Origin: Rubrivivax sp. SCN 71-131
GTDB taxonomy: Bacteria > Pseudomonadota > Gammaproteobacteria > Burkholderiales > Burkholderiaceae_C
DNA length: 64,000 nt
Direction: 5' to 3'
Assembly: GCA_001724995.1 (NCBI GenBank)
Contig: MEFD01000015.1
Coordinates: 62,001 to 126,000, forward strand
How positions within the stretch are numbered: position 1 is the stretch's first letter; each line of letters opens with the position of its first letter. Below, piece by piece: positions 29,484-37,865 of the stretch. Made by a program: the position numbers and the translations under genes. A model generated the notes under the pieces. That model did no database searches and was not told the DNA's origin. It saw only the letters and a list, made by a program, of their open reading frames with translations.

Positions 29484-30692
29484 ATGCGTTCCCGCGTCCT
29501 CTCCGGCATGCGCCCCACCGGCGCCCTGCACCTCGGCCACTACCACGGCGCACTCAAGAACTGGGTGCGACTGCAGGACGAACACGACTGCTTCTACTTC
29601 GTCGCCGACTGGCACGCGCTGACCACGCACTACGAGCAGCGCGAGGTCATCGAGAAGAACGTCTACGAGATGGTGATCGACTGGATCGCCGCGGGCCTGG
29701 ACCCGGACAGGAGCACGATCTTCATCCAGAGCCGCCTGCCCGAGCATGCCGAGCTCTTCACCCTGCTGGCCATGGGCACGCCGCTGGGCTGGCTCGAGCG
29801 CGTGCCGACCTACAAGGACCAGATGGAGAAGCTCAAGGACCGCGACCTCGCGACCTACGGCTTCCTCGGCTACCCGCTGCTGCAGGCGGCCGACATCTTG
29901 ATCTACAAGGCGACCTACGTGCCGGTGGGCGAGGACCAGAGCTCGCACGTCGAGCTCACGCGCGAGGTCGCGCGTCGCTTCAACCACCTCTACGGCCGCA
30001 TGCACGGCTTCGAGCAGCGCGTGGCGGCAACCCTCGCGCGCCTGCCCAAGGACGACCAGCGCTACTACGAGAAGCAGCGCAAGGCCTTCGGTGAGACGGG
30101 TTCGGCCGAAGTCTGGGCCAAGGGCGAGGCGCTGGTGCGCCGCGCTGCCGCGGCGGTGGAGGGTTGGAGCGAGGCGGATACCGAGTTGCTGCTCGGGCAC
30201 CTGCGCGGCAGCGGACGCGCCGTGCTCGTCGAGCCGCAGGCGCTGCACACCGAGGTGCTGCGCCTGCCCGGCACCGACGGCCAGAAGATGAGCAAGAGCT
30301 ACGGCAATGCCGTGCTCATGCGCGACGAGCCGGCCGAGGTCGAACGCAAGATCCGCGGCATGGTCACCGACCCCGCGCGCGTGCGCCGCACCGACCCCGG
30401 CGACCCCGAGAAGTGCCCGGTGTGGGACCTGCACAAGGTCTACAGCGACGAGGCGACGAAGGACTGGGCGTACAAGGGCTGCAAAACGGCGAGCATCGGA
30501 TGCCTGGAGTGCAAGCAGCCGGTGATCGACGCCATCGTCCGCGAGCAGAAGCCCTGGCGCGAACGCGCCGCAGCGCTGGTCGCCGACCCGAAGAAGGTGC
30601 ACTGGATCGTCGAGATGGGCACCGAGCGCGCGCGCACGGTGGCGCGTCAGACGATGAAGGACGTGCGCGAGGCGATGGGGCTCGCCTATTGA
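29484..30692 (+). CDS. trpS: Tryptophanyl-tRNA synthetase
   Basis: A 402-residue class I synthetase that charges tRNA-Trp. The HIGH-type motif is in GALHLGHYHGALKNW and the KMSKS loop in GTDGQKMSKSYGNAV. It is longer than E. coli TrpS (334) because of an insertion before the KMSKS loop and extra C-terminal sequence, including a Cys-containing CKTASIGCLECK segment. The ATG at 29484 is chosen because it starts directly at the first beta-strand (MRSRVLSGMRPTG). The stop overlaps the MATE start by three bases. Confidence 0.96.
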   Translation: MRSRVLSGMRPTGALHLGHYHGALKNWVRLQDEHDCFYFVADWHALTTHYEQREVIEKNVYEMVIDWIAAGLDPDRSTIFIQSRLPEHAELFTLLAMGTPLGWLERVPTYKDQMEKLKDRDLATYGFLGYPLLQAADILIYKATYVPVGEDQSSHVELTREVARRFNHLYGRMHGFEQRVAATLARLPKDDQRYYEKQRKAFGETGSAEVWAKGEALVRRAAAAVEGWSEADTELLLGHLRGSGRAVLVEPQALHTEVLRLPGTDGQKMSKSYGNAVLMRDEPAEVERKIRGMVTDPARVRRTDPGDPEKCPVWDLHKVYSDEATKDWAYKGCKTASIGCLECKQPVIDAIVREQKPWRERAAALVADPKKVHWIVEMGTERARTVARQTMKDVREAMGLAY

Positions 30693-32083
30693 GCCGCGGC
30701 CTCCTGCACGGCGCGGCGCGCAACGTCGCCCGCATCGGCGAACTTGCCTGGCCCCTCTTCATCGGGCAGATCTCGGTGGTGGCATTCGCCACCGTCGACA
30801 CGCTGCTGCTCGGGCGCCATTCGGCGGCCGACCTCGCAGCGCTGTCGGTGGGCACGGCGGCCTACATCACCGTCTTCATCGGCCTCATGGGCGTGGTGCT
30901 GGCCCTGAGCCCCATCGTCGGCCAGCTCTACGGCGCGGGCCAGAACGAGCAGGCCGGACGCCAGTTGCACCAGGCGGTGTGGCTGGCGCTGGCGCTGTCG
31001 GTGATCGGCTCCGCGGTGCTGCTCTTCCCGCAGCCGTTCATGACGCTGGCGCGCATGTCGGCCGAGCAGGAGGCGCGGGTGCGCGCCTATCTCGCAGTGC
31101 TGGCCATCTCGTTGCCGGCCTCGCTGCTGTTCTCGGCCTACCGCGGCTTCAACAACGCGCTCTCGCGCCCAAAGGCGGTGATGGCCTTGCAGGTCGGCGG
31201 GCTGGCGCTGAAGGTGCCGCTGTCGGCGTGGCTGATCACCGGCATCGCGCCGCTCGAGGTACCGGCGCTGGGCGTGGTCGGCTGCGCCATCGCCACGGCC
31301 ATCGTCATGTGGGCGCAGGCGCTGGCCGCCTGGGTGGTGTTGCGCCGAAGCAGCTTCTACGCGCCCTTTCACCTCTGGGGCCGCGGCCTGCACGCGCCCG
31401 ACGCGCAGGCACTGTGGGCCCAGTTGCGGCTGGGCGTGCCGATGGGCTTCTCGATCCTGATCGAGGTCAGCGGCTTCGCGCTCATGGCCGTCTTCATCGC
31501 CCGCCTGGGCACGCACGCGGTGGCCGGGCACCAGATCGCGGCCAACCTGGTGTCGCTGATGTTCATGCTGCCGATGGCGCTGGCCATCGCCACCAGCACG
31601 CTGGTGGCGCAGCGCATCGGCGCGCGCGACCTGCCCGATGCGCGCGCCCTGGCGCGCCACGGCATCGGCTTGGGCGTGCTGGTGGCGGCGGCCCTGGGCA
31701 GCCTCGTCTACCTCGGCCGCGGCGGCATCGTGCGCCTATACACGCAGGACCTGCAGGTGATCGCCGCGGCGCTGCCCCTGCTGGCCTGGGTGGCGCTCTT
31801 CCACCTCTTCGACGCCACGCAGACCATGGCCGCCTTCGTGCTGCGCGCGCACCGCATCGCCACGGCGCCGATGTTCATCTTCGCCGCCTCGCTGTGGGGC
31901 GTGGGCCTGGGCGGGGGCTACGTGCTGGCCTTCGACCCGCCGGCCATCGCGCCGGCTGCGCTGCACGGCGCGCCCGGCTACTGGGCGGCGAGCACCGCCG
32001 GCCTGACCCTTGCCGCAGCGCTGCTGCTGGCGGTGCTCTGGCGCGTCATGCGCGCGCGCCCTCCCGCGCCAGCGTCAGCGTGA
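30689..32083 (+). CDS. MATE-family multidrug/metabolite efflux transporter
   Basis: A 464-residue inner-membrane protein with about 12 hydrophobic segments in two homologous halves. PLFIGQISVVAFATVDTLLLG in the first half and GVPMGFSILIEVSGFALMAVF with ARLGTHAVAGHQIA in the second are typical MATE sequences. It would export drugs or cationic metabolites in exchange for H+ or Na+. The likely start is TTG overlapping the trpS stop (TTGA), which suggests translational coupling. The 3' end overlaps the convergent histidine kinase gene by 38 bases. Confidence 0.88.
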   Translation: MSRGLLHGAARNVARIGELAWPLFIGQISVVAFATVDTLLLGRHSAADLAALSVGTAAYITVFIGLMGVVLALSPIVGQLYGAGQNEQAGRQLHQAVWLALALSVIGSAVLLFPQPFMTLARMSAEQEARVRAYLAVLAISLPASLLFSAYRGFNNALSRPKAVMALQVGGLALKVPLSAWLITGIAPLEVPALGVVGCAIATAIVMWAQALAAWVVLRRSSFYAPFHLWGRGLHAPDAQALWAQLRLGVPMGFSILIEVSGFALMAVFIARLGTHAVAGHQIAANLVSLMFMLPMALAIATSTLVAQRIGARDLPDARALARHGIGLGVLVAAALGSLVYLGRGGIVRLYTQDLQVIAAALPLLAWVALFHLFDATQTMAAFVLRAHRIATAPMFIFAASLWGVGLGGGYVLAFDPPAIAPAALHGAPGYWAASTAGLTLAAALLLAVLWRVMRARPPAPASA

Positions 32084-33428
32084 AGCAACTGCCGCCGCCT
32101 TCGCGCGCGGTGCACTGCACGCTGCCACCGTGGCGCTGCGCGATCTGGCGCACGAGCGAGAGACCGAGGCCGACGCCGCCGGCCCTCTCGGCATGGCCGG
32201 GGAGGCGGAAGAAGGGCTCGAAGATGCGCTCGCGCAGGGCGTCGGGCACGCCCGGGCCGCGGTCGCAGACTTGCGCGATCGCCTGGCCGTCCTGCAACCG
32301 CACCTGGACCTCGACCTCGCCGCCGCCGTAGCGGCGCGCGTTCTCGAGCAGGTTGCGCAGCGCCCGCCGTACGAGCCGCTCGTCGCCGCGCAGCGTCACG
32401 GCCTCGCCGCGCACGATGGCGTCGACGCGCGCGCCCTCCTCCGCAGCGAGCCCGAGGAGGTCGATCTCGTCCTTCGCGCCGTGCCCCGGCGCGGCGTCGA
32501 GGCGACTGGCCAGCAGCACCTCCTCGACCAGCGCGTCGAGTTCGGCGATGTCGGCGTGGATCTCCCGCCGCAGTACGTCGCGCTCGCTCTGCGGCGTCTC
32601 GTCGAGCATGGCCACCGCCATCTTCAGCCGCGCCAGCGGCGAGCGCAGCTCGTGACTGGCGTTGGCCAGCAGACTCTTGTGCGACTGCAGCAGCGCCTCG
32701 ATGCGCGTGGCCGCACGGTTGAAGCTCGCGGCCACCGCGGCCACCTCGTCGCCGCCGTCCTCGGCCACGCGCTCGTGCAGCGCGCCGGCGCCGAAGGCCT
32801 CGACGCCGCGCTTGAGCGCCTCCAGCCGGCGCGTCAGCCGGCGCACCACCGGCCACGCCCCGGCGGCGACCGCGGCAAACAGCACCAGCAACAGCAGCAC
32901 CAGCGTCGGCCCACCGGGCCAGCCCGCCCGCGGCAGCCAGGCTGCCGCACCCGTCGGCGGCGGCACGGCACCCGGCGCCATGTGCATGCGCGGGCCCCCG
33001 AACGCCCCGGGATGCGCCAGCGTCCCCGGTCCGCGCGCGCCCGGGCGCAGCACCCACAGCGTGCGGCCGTCGTCCATCGGCACGCGCTGCAACCGGCGCG
33101 TGAGCGACGGCCCGGCATCGGCCTCGCGGCGGCGAAAGAGCTCGCTGGTGGCCAGGCGACCGCCGTCGGCGTCATCCAGGGCCAGCCCCATGCGCAGGCG
33201 TTGCGACCAGGCCTGCAGCGCGGCTTCCTGCTCGGCGTGCGGCGCCTGCGCGTCGGGCAGACCGCGCTGCAGCAGCTCGGCCCAGGCTTCGGTGCGCTCG
33301 CGCACGCGCTCCTCCCAGCGCTCGCGCTCGTGTTCGAAGTGCTGCTGCACGAGCCAGCCCGACACCAGCGCGAACAGCGCCAGCGCCGCCACCACGGTGA
33401 GCCAGATGCGCAGGTAGAGCGACTTCAC
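32046..33428 (-). CDS. Membrane sensor histidine kinase (CpxA-like)
   Basis: A 460-residue transmembrane kinase. TM1 is at residues 8-26 (LTVVAALALFALVSGWL), then a periplasmic domain of about 130 residues that includes GGPRMHMAPGA, and TM2 near LVLLLLVLFAAVAAGAW. HAMP, HisKA (ANASHELRSPLARLKMAV, phospho-His) and HATPase (NLLENARRYGGG, DRGPGVPDALRERIFEPFFR, GVGLGLSLVRQIAQRHGG) follow. GTG at 33428 is preferred over an ATG at 33479 because GGGAG stands five bases before it and MKSLYLRIWL is the usual start. Its partner regulator and a Spy/CpxP-like gene lie upstream on the same strand. Confidence 0.9.
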   Translation of the reverse strand: MKSLYLRIWLTVVAALALFALVSGWLVQQHFEHERERWEERVRERTEAWAELLQRGLPDAQAPHAEQEAALQAWSQRLRMGLALDDADGGRLATSELFRRREADAGPSLTRRLQRVPMDDGRTLWVLRPGARGPGTLAHPGAFGGPRMHMAPGAVPPPTGAAAWLPRAGWPGGPTLVLLLLVLFAAVAAGAWPVVRRLTRRLEALKRGVEAFGAGALHERVAEDGGDEVAAVAASFNRAATRIEALLQSHKSLLANASHELRSPLARLKMAVAMLDETPQSERDVLRREIHADIAELDALVEEVLLASRLDAAPGHGAKDEIDLLGLAAEEGARVDAIVRGEAVTLRGDERLVRRALRNLLENARRYGGGEVEVQVRLQDGQAIAQVCDRGPGVPDALRERIFEPFFRLPGHAERAGGVGLGLSLVRQIAQRHGGSVQCTAREGGGSCFTLTLAREGARA

Positions 33429-33433
33429 GTCCG

Positions 33434-33438
33434 CTCCC
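33434..33438 (-). promoter_or_regulatory. Ribosome-binding site deciding the GTG start of the histidine kinase
   Basis: GGGAG on the minus strand, five bases before GTG 33428. The alternative upstream ATG at 33479 has no comparable site. Confidence 0.55.
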
Positions 33439-33503
33439 GCTGCGCCCGCGCGCGCGGTTCGTTTCGTCCGCGTCCGCATCCGCGAGGCGTGCGGCGCAGG
33501 CGG

Positions 33504-34208
33504 CTAATCTTCATCCTGCTTGCGCGAGAAGACGTAGCCGCTGCCGCGCACGGTGAGGACGCGCCGCGGGTTCTTGGGGTCGTCCTCGATCAGCGCGCGG
33601 ATGCGCGAGATGTGCACGTCGATGCTGCGGTCGAAGGCCTCCAGCGGATGGCCTTTCAGCGCGTCCATGATCTGGTCGCGCGAGAGCACGCGCCCGGGGC
33701 TGCGCGCGAGCACGACGAGCAGCTCGAACTGGTGGCTGGTGAGCTCGCAGGGGCGGCCGTCCAGCCGCGCCTGGCGCGCGCCGAGATCGATCTCCAGGCG
33801 GCCGAAGACGAGCACGTCGTCGCTTCCCGGTTCCGGTGCCGCGCGGCGCAGCAAGGCCTTCACGCGCGCCAGCAGCTCGCGCGGCTCGAAGGGCTTGGGC
33901 AGGTAGTCGTCGGCGCCGATCTCCAGGCCGACGATGCGGTCCATCGGCTCGCCGCGGGCGGTGAGCATGAGCAGCGGCAGGCGACGCCAGCGGGGGTCGG
34001 CGCGCAACTCGCGCGTGAGCTCCAGGCCATCGCCGTCCGGCAGCATCAGGTCCAGCAGCAGCGCGTCGAACCCGCCCTGGCGCAGCCGCTCGCGCCCTTC
34101 CCGCAGCGACCCCGCCGCATCGGCCTCGAAGCCGTTGCGGCGCAGGTAGTCGCCGAGCATGCCGGTCAGGCGCACATCGTCGTCGATCAGCAGCAAGCGG
34201 GTGTTCAA
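33504..34208 (-). CDS. OmpR/PhoB-family response regulator (CpxR-like)
   Basis: A 234-residue regulator. The receiver domain has acidic pair DDD at 9-11, phospho-acceptor Asp53 (LLLDLMLPDGDG) and Lys105 (YLPKPFEPRELL). The C-terminal winged helix has LTSHQFELLVVLARSPGRVLS and VDVHISRIRALIEDDPKNP. It belongs with the kinase that starts 75 bases downstream and the periplasmic Spy-like protein 36 bases upstream. Its likely targets include the spy-like gene itself. Confidence 0.93.
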   Translation of the reverse strand: MNTRLLLIDDDVRLTGMLGDYLRRNGFEADAAGSLREGRERLRQGGFDALLLDLMLPDGDGLELTRELRADPRWRRLPLLMLTARGEPMDRIVGLEIGADDYLPKPFEPRELLARVKALLRRAAPEPGSDDVLVFGRLEIDLGARQARLDGRPCELTSHQFELLVVLARSPGRVLSRDQIMDALKGHPLEAFDRSIDVHISRIRALIEDDPKNPRRVLTVRGSGYVFSRKQDED

Positions 34209-34244
34209 GGCCGGTTTCCTGCGGGCGCGGTCAGGACGCGAAGC

Positions 34245-34835
34245 TTACTTCTCCGGCTTCGGTGCACGGTCGCGCCGCATGAAGCCCTTGCGCTGCGCGG
34301 CCAGCTCGGCAAGCTTGGCGCGTTGCTCGGGGGTGAGCACACCGCTGACGTCGAGCATGAGCTGCAACTGGCGCTTGCTCGTGGCGTCCATGCGCGCGAG
34401 CTGCTGCTGGCGCAGCACCTCGGCGGCGTTGGCATCGACGTTGGGCTGGGTGAAGAGCTGACGCATCTGCTCGTGCAGCGCGCCGCCGCCCTCGCGCGCG
34501 GCCTCACGATCGGCCCGGGCGGACTCGACGAGCTGGCGGATCTGCACCCGCTGCTCCGCGCTGACGCCGGCCGCGTCGAGCATGCGCTCGCCATGTCGGC
34601 CGCCCATCGTGGCGCCCCAGGGGCCGGCCATCATGCCGCCCATCGCGCCCATCGCGCCCATCGCGCCGGGGCCGGCCGCGGCGTCGGCGGACCCGCCGTG
34701 ATGACGGTGCCCGCCCCAGGCGCCGGAATGGGCCTGGGCGAGCGCGGCGGTGCCGGCGAGGGCGACCAGAACGCCGCCGGCGAGCAGGAATCGGGCCCGG
34801 CGCGTCCAGGCGGAGGTGGTGGTGATCGCATTCAT
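34245..34835 (-). CDS. Spy/CpxP-family periplasmic protein with His/Met-rich region
   Basis: A 196-residue exported protein. A signal peptide (cleaved near ALAQA) precedes a His-, Gly- and Met-rich stretch (GGHRHHGG, then three GAM units and GGMM). The C-terminal helical half holds two LTxxQ-like elements, VSAEQRVQIRQLV and LTPEQRAKLAELA, the CpxP/Spy hallmark. Family members are chaperones or inhibitors that report envelope stress to CpxA-type kinases. With the regulator and kinase downstream it forms a self-contained envelope-stress module. The His/Met content suggests metal binding (inference). Confidence 0.85.
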   Translation of the reverse strand: MNAITTTSAWTRRARFLLAGGVLVALAGTAALAQAHSGAWGGHRHHGGSADAAAGPGAMGAMGAMGGMMAGPWGATMGGRHGERMLDAAGVSAEQRVQIRQLVESARADREAAREGGGALHEQMRQLFTQPNVDANAAEVLRQQQLARMDATSKRQLQLMLDVSGVLTPEQRAKLAELAAQRKGFMRRDRAPKPEK

Positions 34836-34939
34836 CGACGTTCCTCGAGGGGATGAGTAGGTGAATGCGATGCTCGACCCGCGACGTATCGTGCACGTGC
34901 GGGCTGCGTAAAGTTCTGTGCGCCCGGGCGCGCGCCTGC

Positions 34940-34966
34940 GGCGCCATCGGCGCCATCGGCGCCATC
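34940..34966. repeat. Three tandem copies of a 9-bp unit GGCGCCATC
   Basis: Three exact head-to-tail copies, followed by a degenerate fourth (GACGCCGGT), in the 192-base region between the uncharacterised gene and the spy-like gene. Each unit contains the palindrome GGCGCC. It may be slippage-prone; no function is evident. Confidence 0.8.
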
Positions 34967-35027
34967 GACGCCGGTCGTCCTTGCGTGGGGGTTGACTCGG
35001 CCCGCGTGGTGTGCGCCGCGACGCCGC

Positions 35028-35795
35028 TCAGACCCGGGCTTCGCTGGCTGCGGCGCGCGCCGGGGCCTCGTCGCCGCGCCGGATGGCGCGGCTGATCGCC
35101 CGTGCCGACGGCGAATCGAGCTCCCCCTGGACCTCGACCGCCGATTCCGGCTCGCCGGACTCGATCGGCACGAGCTGCAGGTCAGGCAGCATCACGGCGC
35201 CGTAGGCTGCGCGCAGCGCGGCCTCGGCGGCCTCGGCGTCCTCGCTCTCGAGGGCGACGGGATGGGCGAGCTCGTGCGGCTCGGGCCCCGCGGCCGGGAC
35301 CACGTCGGTGGCCGCGTGCTCCGCAGCAGCGCGGTCGGTGGGACCGGCCGACGCGGCCTCACGCTCGATCAGCGTCACCGCCATCTTCGAGCGCAGCGTC
35401 GCCAGACCCTCGTCGGACCAGTTGGTGACGACGCCCTCGAACTGATCGAGCGCGCGCCGCAGCACGTCATAGGGAACCTTGGCGAGTGCGCGCGCGCCCT
35501 TCTTCGTCAGGGCGTACTCGATGAAGGCCAGGTGGCGCAGCGTCGTGCGGTTCTCCGGCATTTCGTCGAGCAGTGCCGTCAGCGAGCGCTGCATCGCCTG
35601 CGCCTCCTGCTTCGCCTTCAGGGCCGCGCCGTCGGTCTTCACCGTCTTGCGCCTGCCGCGGGCCGCGGCGGCCGGCTTGCTCTCCTCGAGCACCACCTCG
35701 AGGCCGCGCTCGCCACGCTGCAACCGCAAGTCGGCGCGGAAGAAGGCGCGTACGGCGCGCACGAGAACGATGAAGGGGCGCAGCAGCGAAGGCAT
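35028..35795 (-). CDS. Uncharacterised protein with a FliA-type promoter
   Basis: A 255-residue protein that I do not recognise. The N-terminus is hydrophobic and basic (MPSLLRPFIVLVRAVRAFFR), possibly an amphipathic membrane anchor. The middle (residues 60-150) is helical with ENRTTLRHLAFIEYALTKKG and KVPYDVLRRALDQFEGVVTN. The last 90 residues are acidic and Ala/Glu-rich and probably disordered. A sigma-28-like promoter lies about 60 bases upstream of the ATG, so it is likely a late flagellar-regulon gene. It follows the diguanylate cyclase gene across a possible terminator hairpin. Confidence 0.75.
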   Translation of the reverse strand: MPSLLRPFIVLVRAVRAFFRADLRLQRGERGLEVVLEESKPAAAARGRRKTVKTDGAALKAKQEAQAMQRSLTALLDEMPENRTTLRHLAFIEYALTKKGARALAKVPYDVLRRALDQFEGVVTNWSDEGLATLRSKMAVTLIEREAASAGPTDRAAAEHAATDVVPAAGPEPHELAHPVALESEDAEAAEAALRAAYGAVMLPDLQLVPIESGEPESAVEVQGELDSPSARAISRAIRRGDEAPARAAASEARV

Positions 35796-35854
35796 GGGCG
35801 TGGACGGCGAAACAGGCGACCGGCGCCACGGGGACCCCGGGGCACACGTCTACG

Positions 35855-35882
35855 GTATCGGCCAGGGACGCCACCGACTTTA
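35855..35882 (-). promoter_or_regulatory. Sigma-28 (FliA) type promoter
   Basis: On the minus strand: TAAAGTCG, 12 bases, GCCGATAC. This matches the FliA consensus TAAAGTTT-N11-GCCGATAA with one extra spacer base. It is almost identical to the element before flgM in this window (TAAAGTCC-N12-GCCGATAC). The predicted start site near 35848 would serve the gene starting at 35795. Confidence 0.75.
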
Positions 35883-35919
35883 GCGCCGCGCGAGGTGCCG
35901 CTTGTATCCGAGGGCAACA

Positions 35920-35939
35920 GGACGCCCGTTCAGGCGTCC
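35920..35939 (-). terminator. Possible terminator hairpin after the diguanylate cyclase gene
   Basis: On the minus strand GGACGCC, loop TGAACG, GGCGTCC, then TGTTG. A 7-bp perfect stem with only a weak T-rich tail, 28 bases after the stop codon and just before the FliA-type promoter of the next gene. Confidence 0.4.
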
Positions 35940-35966
35940 CCGCCGCCGCCGTCGCGGTGCACCCGC

Positions 35967-37829
35967 TCAAGCCGCGCAGGTGCGGTTCTTGCCGCTGCGC
36001 TTGGCTTCGTAGAGGGCCTCGTCGGCGCGCTCGAGCGCGGCTTCGAGGCTCTCGCCGGGCCGCCACGCGGTGACTCCGGCGGAGAAGGTGACGAAGACCT
36101 CGGACTGTTCGTGCATGAAGAGCGCAGCGCTGAGTGCGCGCTGAAGGCGCGTCAGCGCCTGCAGCGCGTCGTCTGCCGCCGTGCCGGGCAGCAGCACGAC
36201 GAACTCCTCGCCGCCGAAGCGCGCCAGGTGGTCGACCGGGCGCAGCTGTTCGCGCACCGCGCTCGCCAGCGCCGCCAGGGCCTTGTCGCCGGCCGCGTGA
36301 CCTAGCCTGTCGTTGAGCTTCTTGAAGTTGTCGATGTCCAGCAGGGCCACCGCCAACGGCGAATCGGGCCCCTCGCGCCCGCAGCGCGCGGCCTCGGCGG
36401 CGAAGGCCTGGACCAGTCCGCGCCGGTTGGCTACCTGGGTCAGCGCGTCGGTGGACACCTCGTCGGAGAGCTTGCGCAGTTCGCCCTCGAGCGCGCGCAC
36501 CTGCGTCTCGAGCCGGCTGGCCCGCGCCTGCTCCGCGGCCATGCGTTGCTGCGCCTGCGCCACCAGGTCGCGCACGCTGCGGCTGTCGTCGAGCAGTTCG
36601 CGCACGACGCCGGCCAGGCTGTCGATCGTCTGCGCCTCCTCGATGGCCTGCACATGCCGGCCGACGTTGTCGTGAAAGCGCCCCGCGTGCGCGCCGAGTT
36701 CGCCGATCTCGCCGAGCAGCCGGTGGATGAGCTGCTTGAGTGCATCGCGCGCCTGGTCGCGCTCGCCGCGCACGCGCGCGTGGCGCTCGCGCGTTTCGGC
36801 AAGGATCGCGCTGGCCGCCCGGATGCTGCGTGCATTCAGGCCCTCGGCGAGGCGCTCGCGCAGCGTCTGGGCCTGCCCGCGGGCCCAGCTCTCGTCCTCG
36901 GCCAGCTCGACCAGACCCTGGCCGAGCTCGGCGCACAGCCGGCCCGCCTGCACCACCAGGTGATGGCGGTGCGCGAACAGGCGGCCAACCTCGGCGCAGA
37001 CCTCATCCAGCTCGACCAGCCGTGCCGGCGTCGGCCCGGCGGCGGCCAGCCCGTCGGCAAGCCGCCCAAGGCGGTCGGCCAGCTCCGCCGCCCGTGTTTC
37101 GCCCGGCGGCAGCCCGGCGGCCAGCGTCAGGCGAAGGCGATCGACCGCCCGTGGCCACTCGTCGGACCTCGGCTCATCGTGCCCGCTCTCTGCCTGCGCG
37201 CCATCCGCTGCCGCCCCGGCGTCGGCCCTGCCTGCGGCCTGATGAGCCGCCGTCCCGACCCCGGGCTTCGCTGCGCCCAGCCCCGGCTCGCTCGAAGGGG
37301 CCGACGCCGTCGGCGCCATCGTCTTGGCCGCGTCGGCCGCGTCGGCCGGCTCGGCCGGCAGCGGTGCATCGCCCTCCCACGCATCCAGCAGCGCCGACAG
37401 CCGCTGCTGCAGGCGCTGCATGTCGCTGCGACTGCTGTCGAGCACGCGCTGCAGGCTCTCCTTCTTGCGCGCGGCAGTCCACTGGCGCGAGCCGCGTTCG
37501 ATCCCGCGCACGAGGCGCTCGAGCAACACCGCCAAGGCCTGGGACTGCGCCGCGGCCCCCTGCCCGCCACGCTCGAGCGCGGCGGCGACCAGGTCCCACT
37601 GGCCCTGCATGAAGGCCGCAACGAGCTCGCCGCGGCGAGCCCCGTCGTCGCTCCAGCGCGCTGCCAGGCGCGCCAGCAGCGCACGGGCGCGCTCGGGCAG
37701 CACCTCGTGCCCCTTCCCGGCTTCCTCCGCGTAGGCGCGCGCGTAGTTCTCCGGGGTAGGTTCCTGCTGCGCCATCGCCAGTCGTCGCAGGGCCCCTTTG
37801 GCGAGCTGCGCCGGCGTCACGGCGCCCAC
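35967..37829 (-). CDS. Diguanylate cyclase with long helical N-terminal region
   Basis: A 620-residue cytoplasmic protein. About 450 residues of helical, Ala/Arg/Glu-rich sequence with coiled-coil character precede a GGDEF domain. The active site is GGEEF at 539-543, preceded by an RxxD inhibitory site (RPVD, five residues upstream), so it should make c-di-GMP with product inhibition. TDALTQVANRRGLVQAF starts the catalytic domain. The start is GTG (no in-frame ATG nearby). It lies 36 bases after the GGDEF-EAL gene on the same strand and probably shares the Hpt promoter. Confidence 0.9.
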   Translation of the reverse strand: MGAVTPAQLAKGALRRLAMAQQEPTPENYARAYAEEAGKGHEVLPERARALLARLAARWSDDGARRGELVAAFMQGQWDLVAAALERGGQGAAAQSQALAVLLERLVRGIERGSRQWTAARKKESLQRVLDSSRSDMQRLQQRLSALLDAWEGDAPLPAEPADAADAAKTMAPTASAPSSEPGLGAAKPGVGTAAHQAAGRADAGAAADGAQAESGHDEPRSDEWPRAVDRLRLTLAAGLPPGETRAAELADRLGRLADGLAAAGPTPARLVELDEVCAEVGRLFAHRHHLVVQAGRLCAELGQGLVELAEDESWARGQAQTLRERLAEGLNARSIRAASAILAETRERHARVRGERDQARDALKQLIHRLLGEIGELGAHAGRFHDNVGRHVQAIEEAQTIDSLAGVVRELLDDSRSVRDLVAQAQQRMAAEQARASRLETQVRALEGELRKLSDEVSTDALTQVANRRGLVQAFAAEAARCGREGPDSPLAVALLDIDNFKKLNDRLGHAAGDKALAALASAVREQLRPVDHLARFGGEEFVVLLPGTAADDALQALTRLQRALSAALFMHEQSEVFVTFSAGVTAWRPGESLEAALERADEALYEAKRSGKNRTCAA

Positions 37830-37865
37830 CCCGGATGCATCCTCATCGCGCGCTTTGCGGGCGCG

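Noticed and set aside
34909..34916. TAAAGTTC on the plus strand as a FliA -35
   Set aside because: No GCCGATA-like sequence follows at 11-12 bases and no gene is oriented downstream on that strand.
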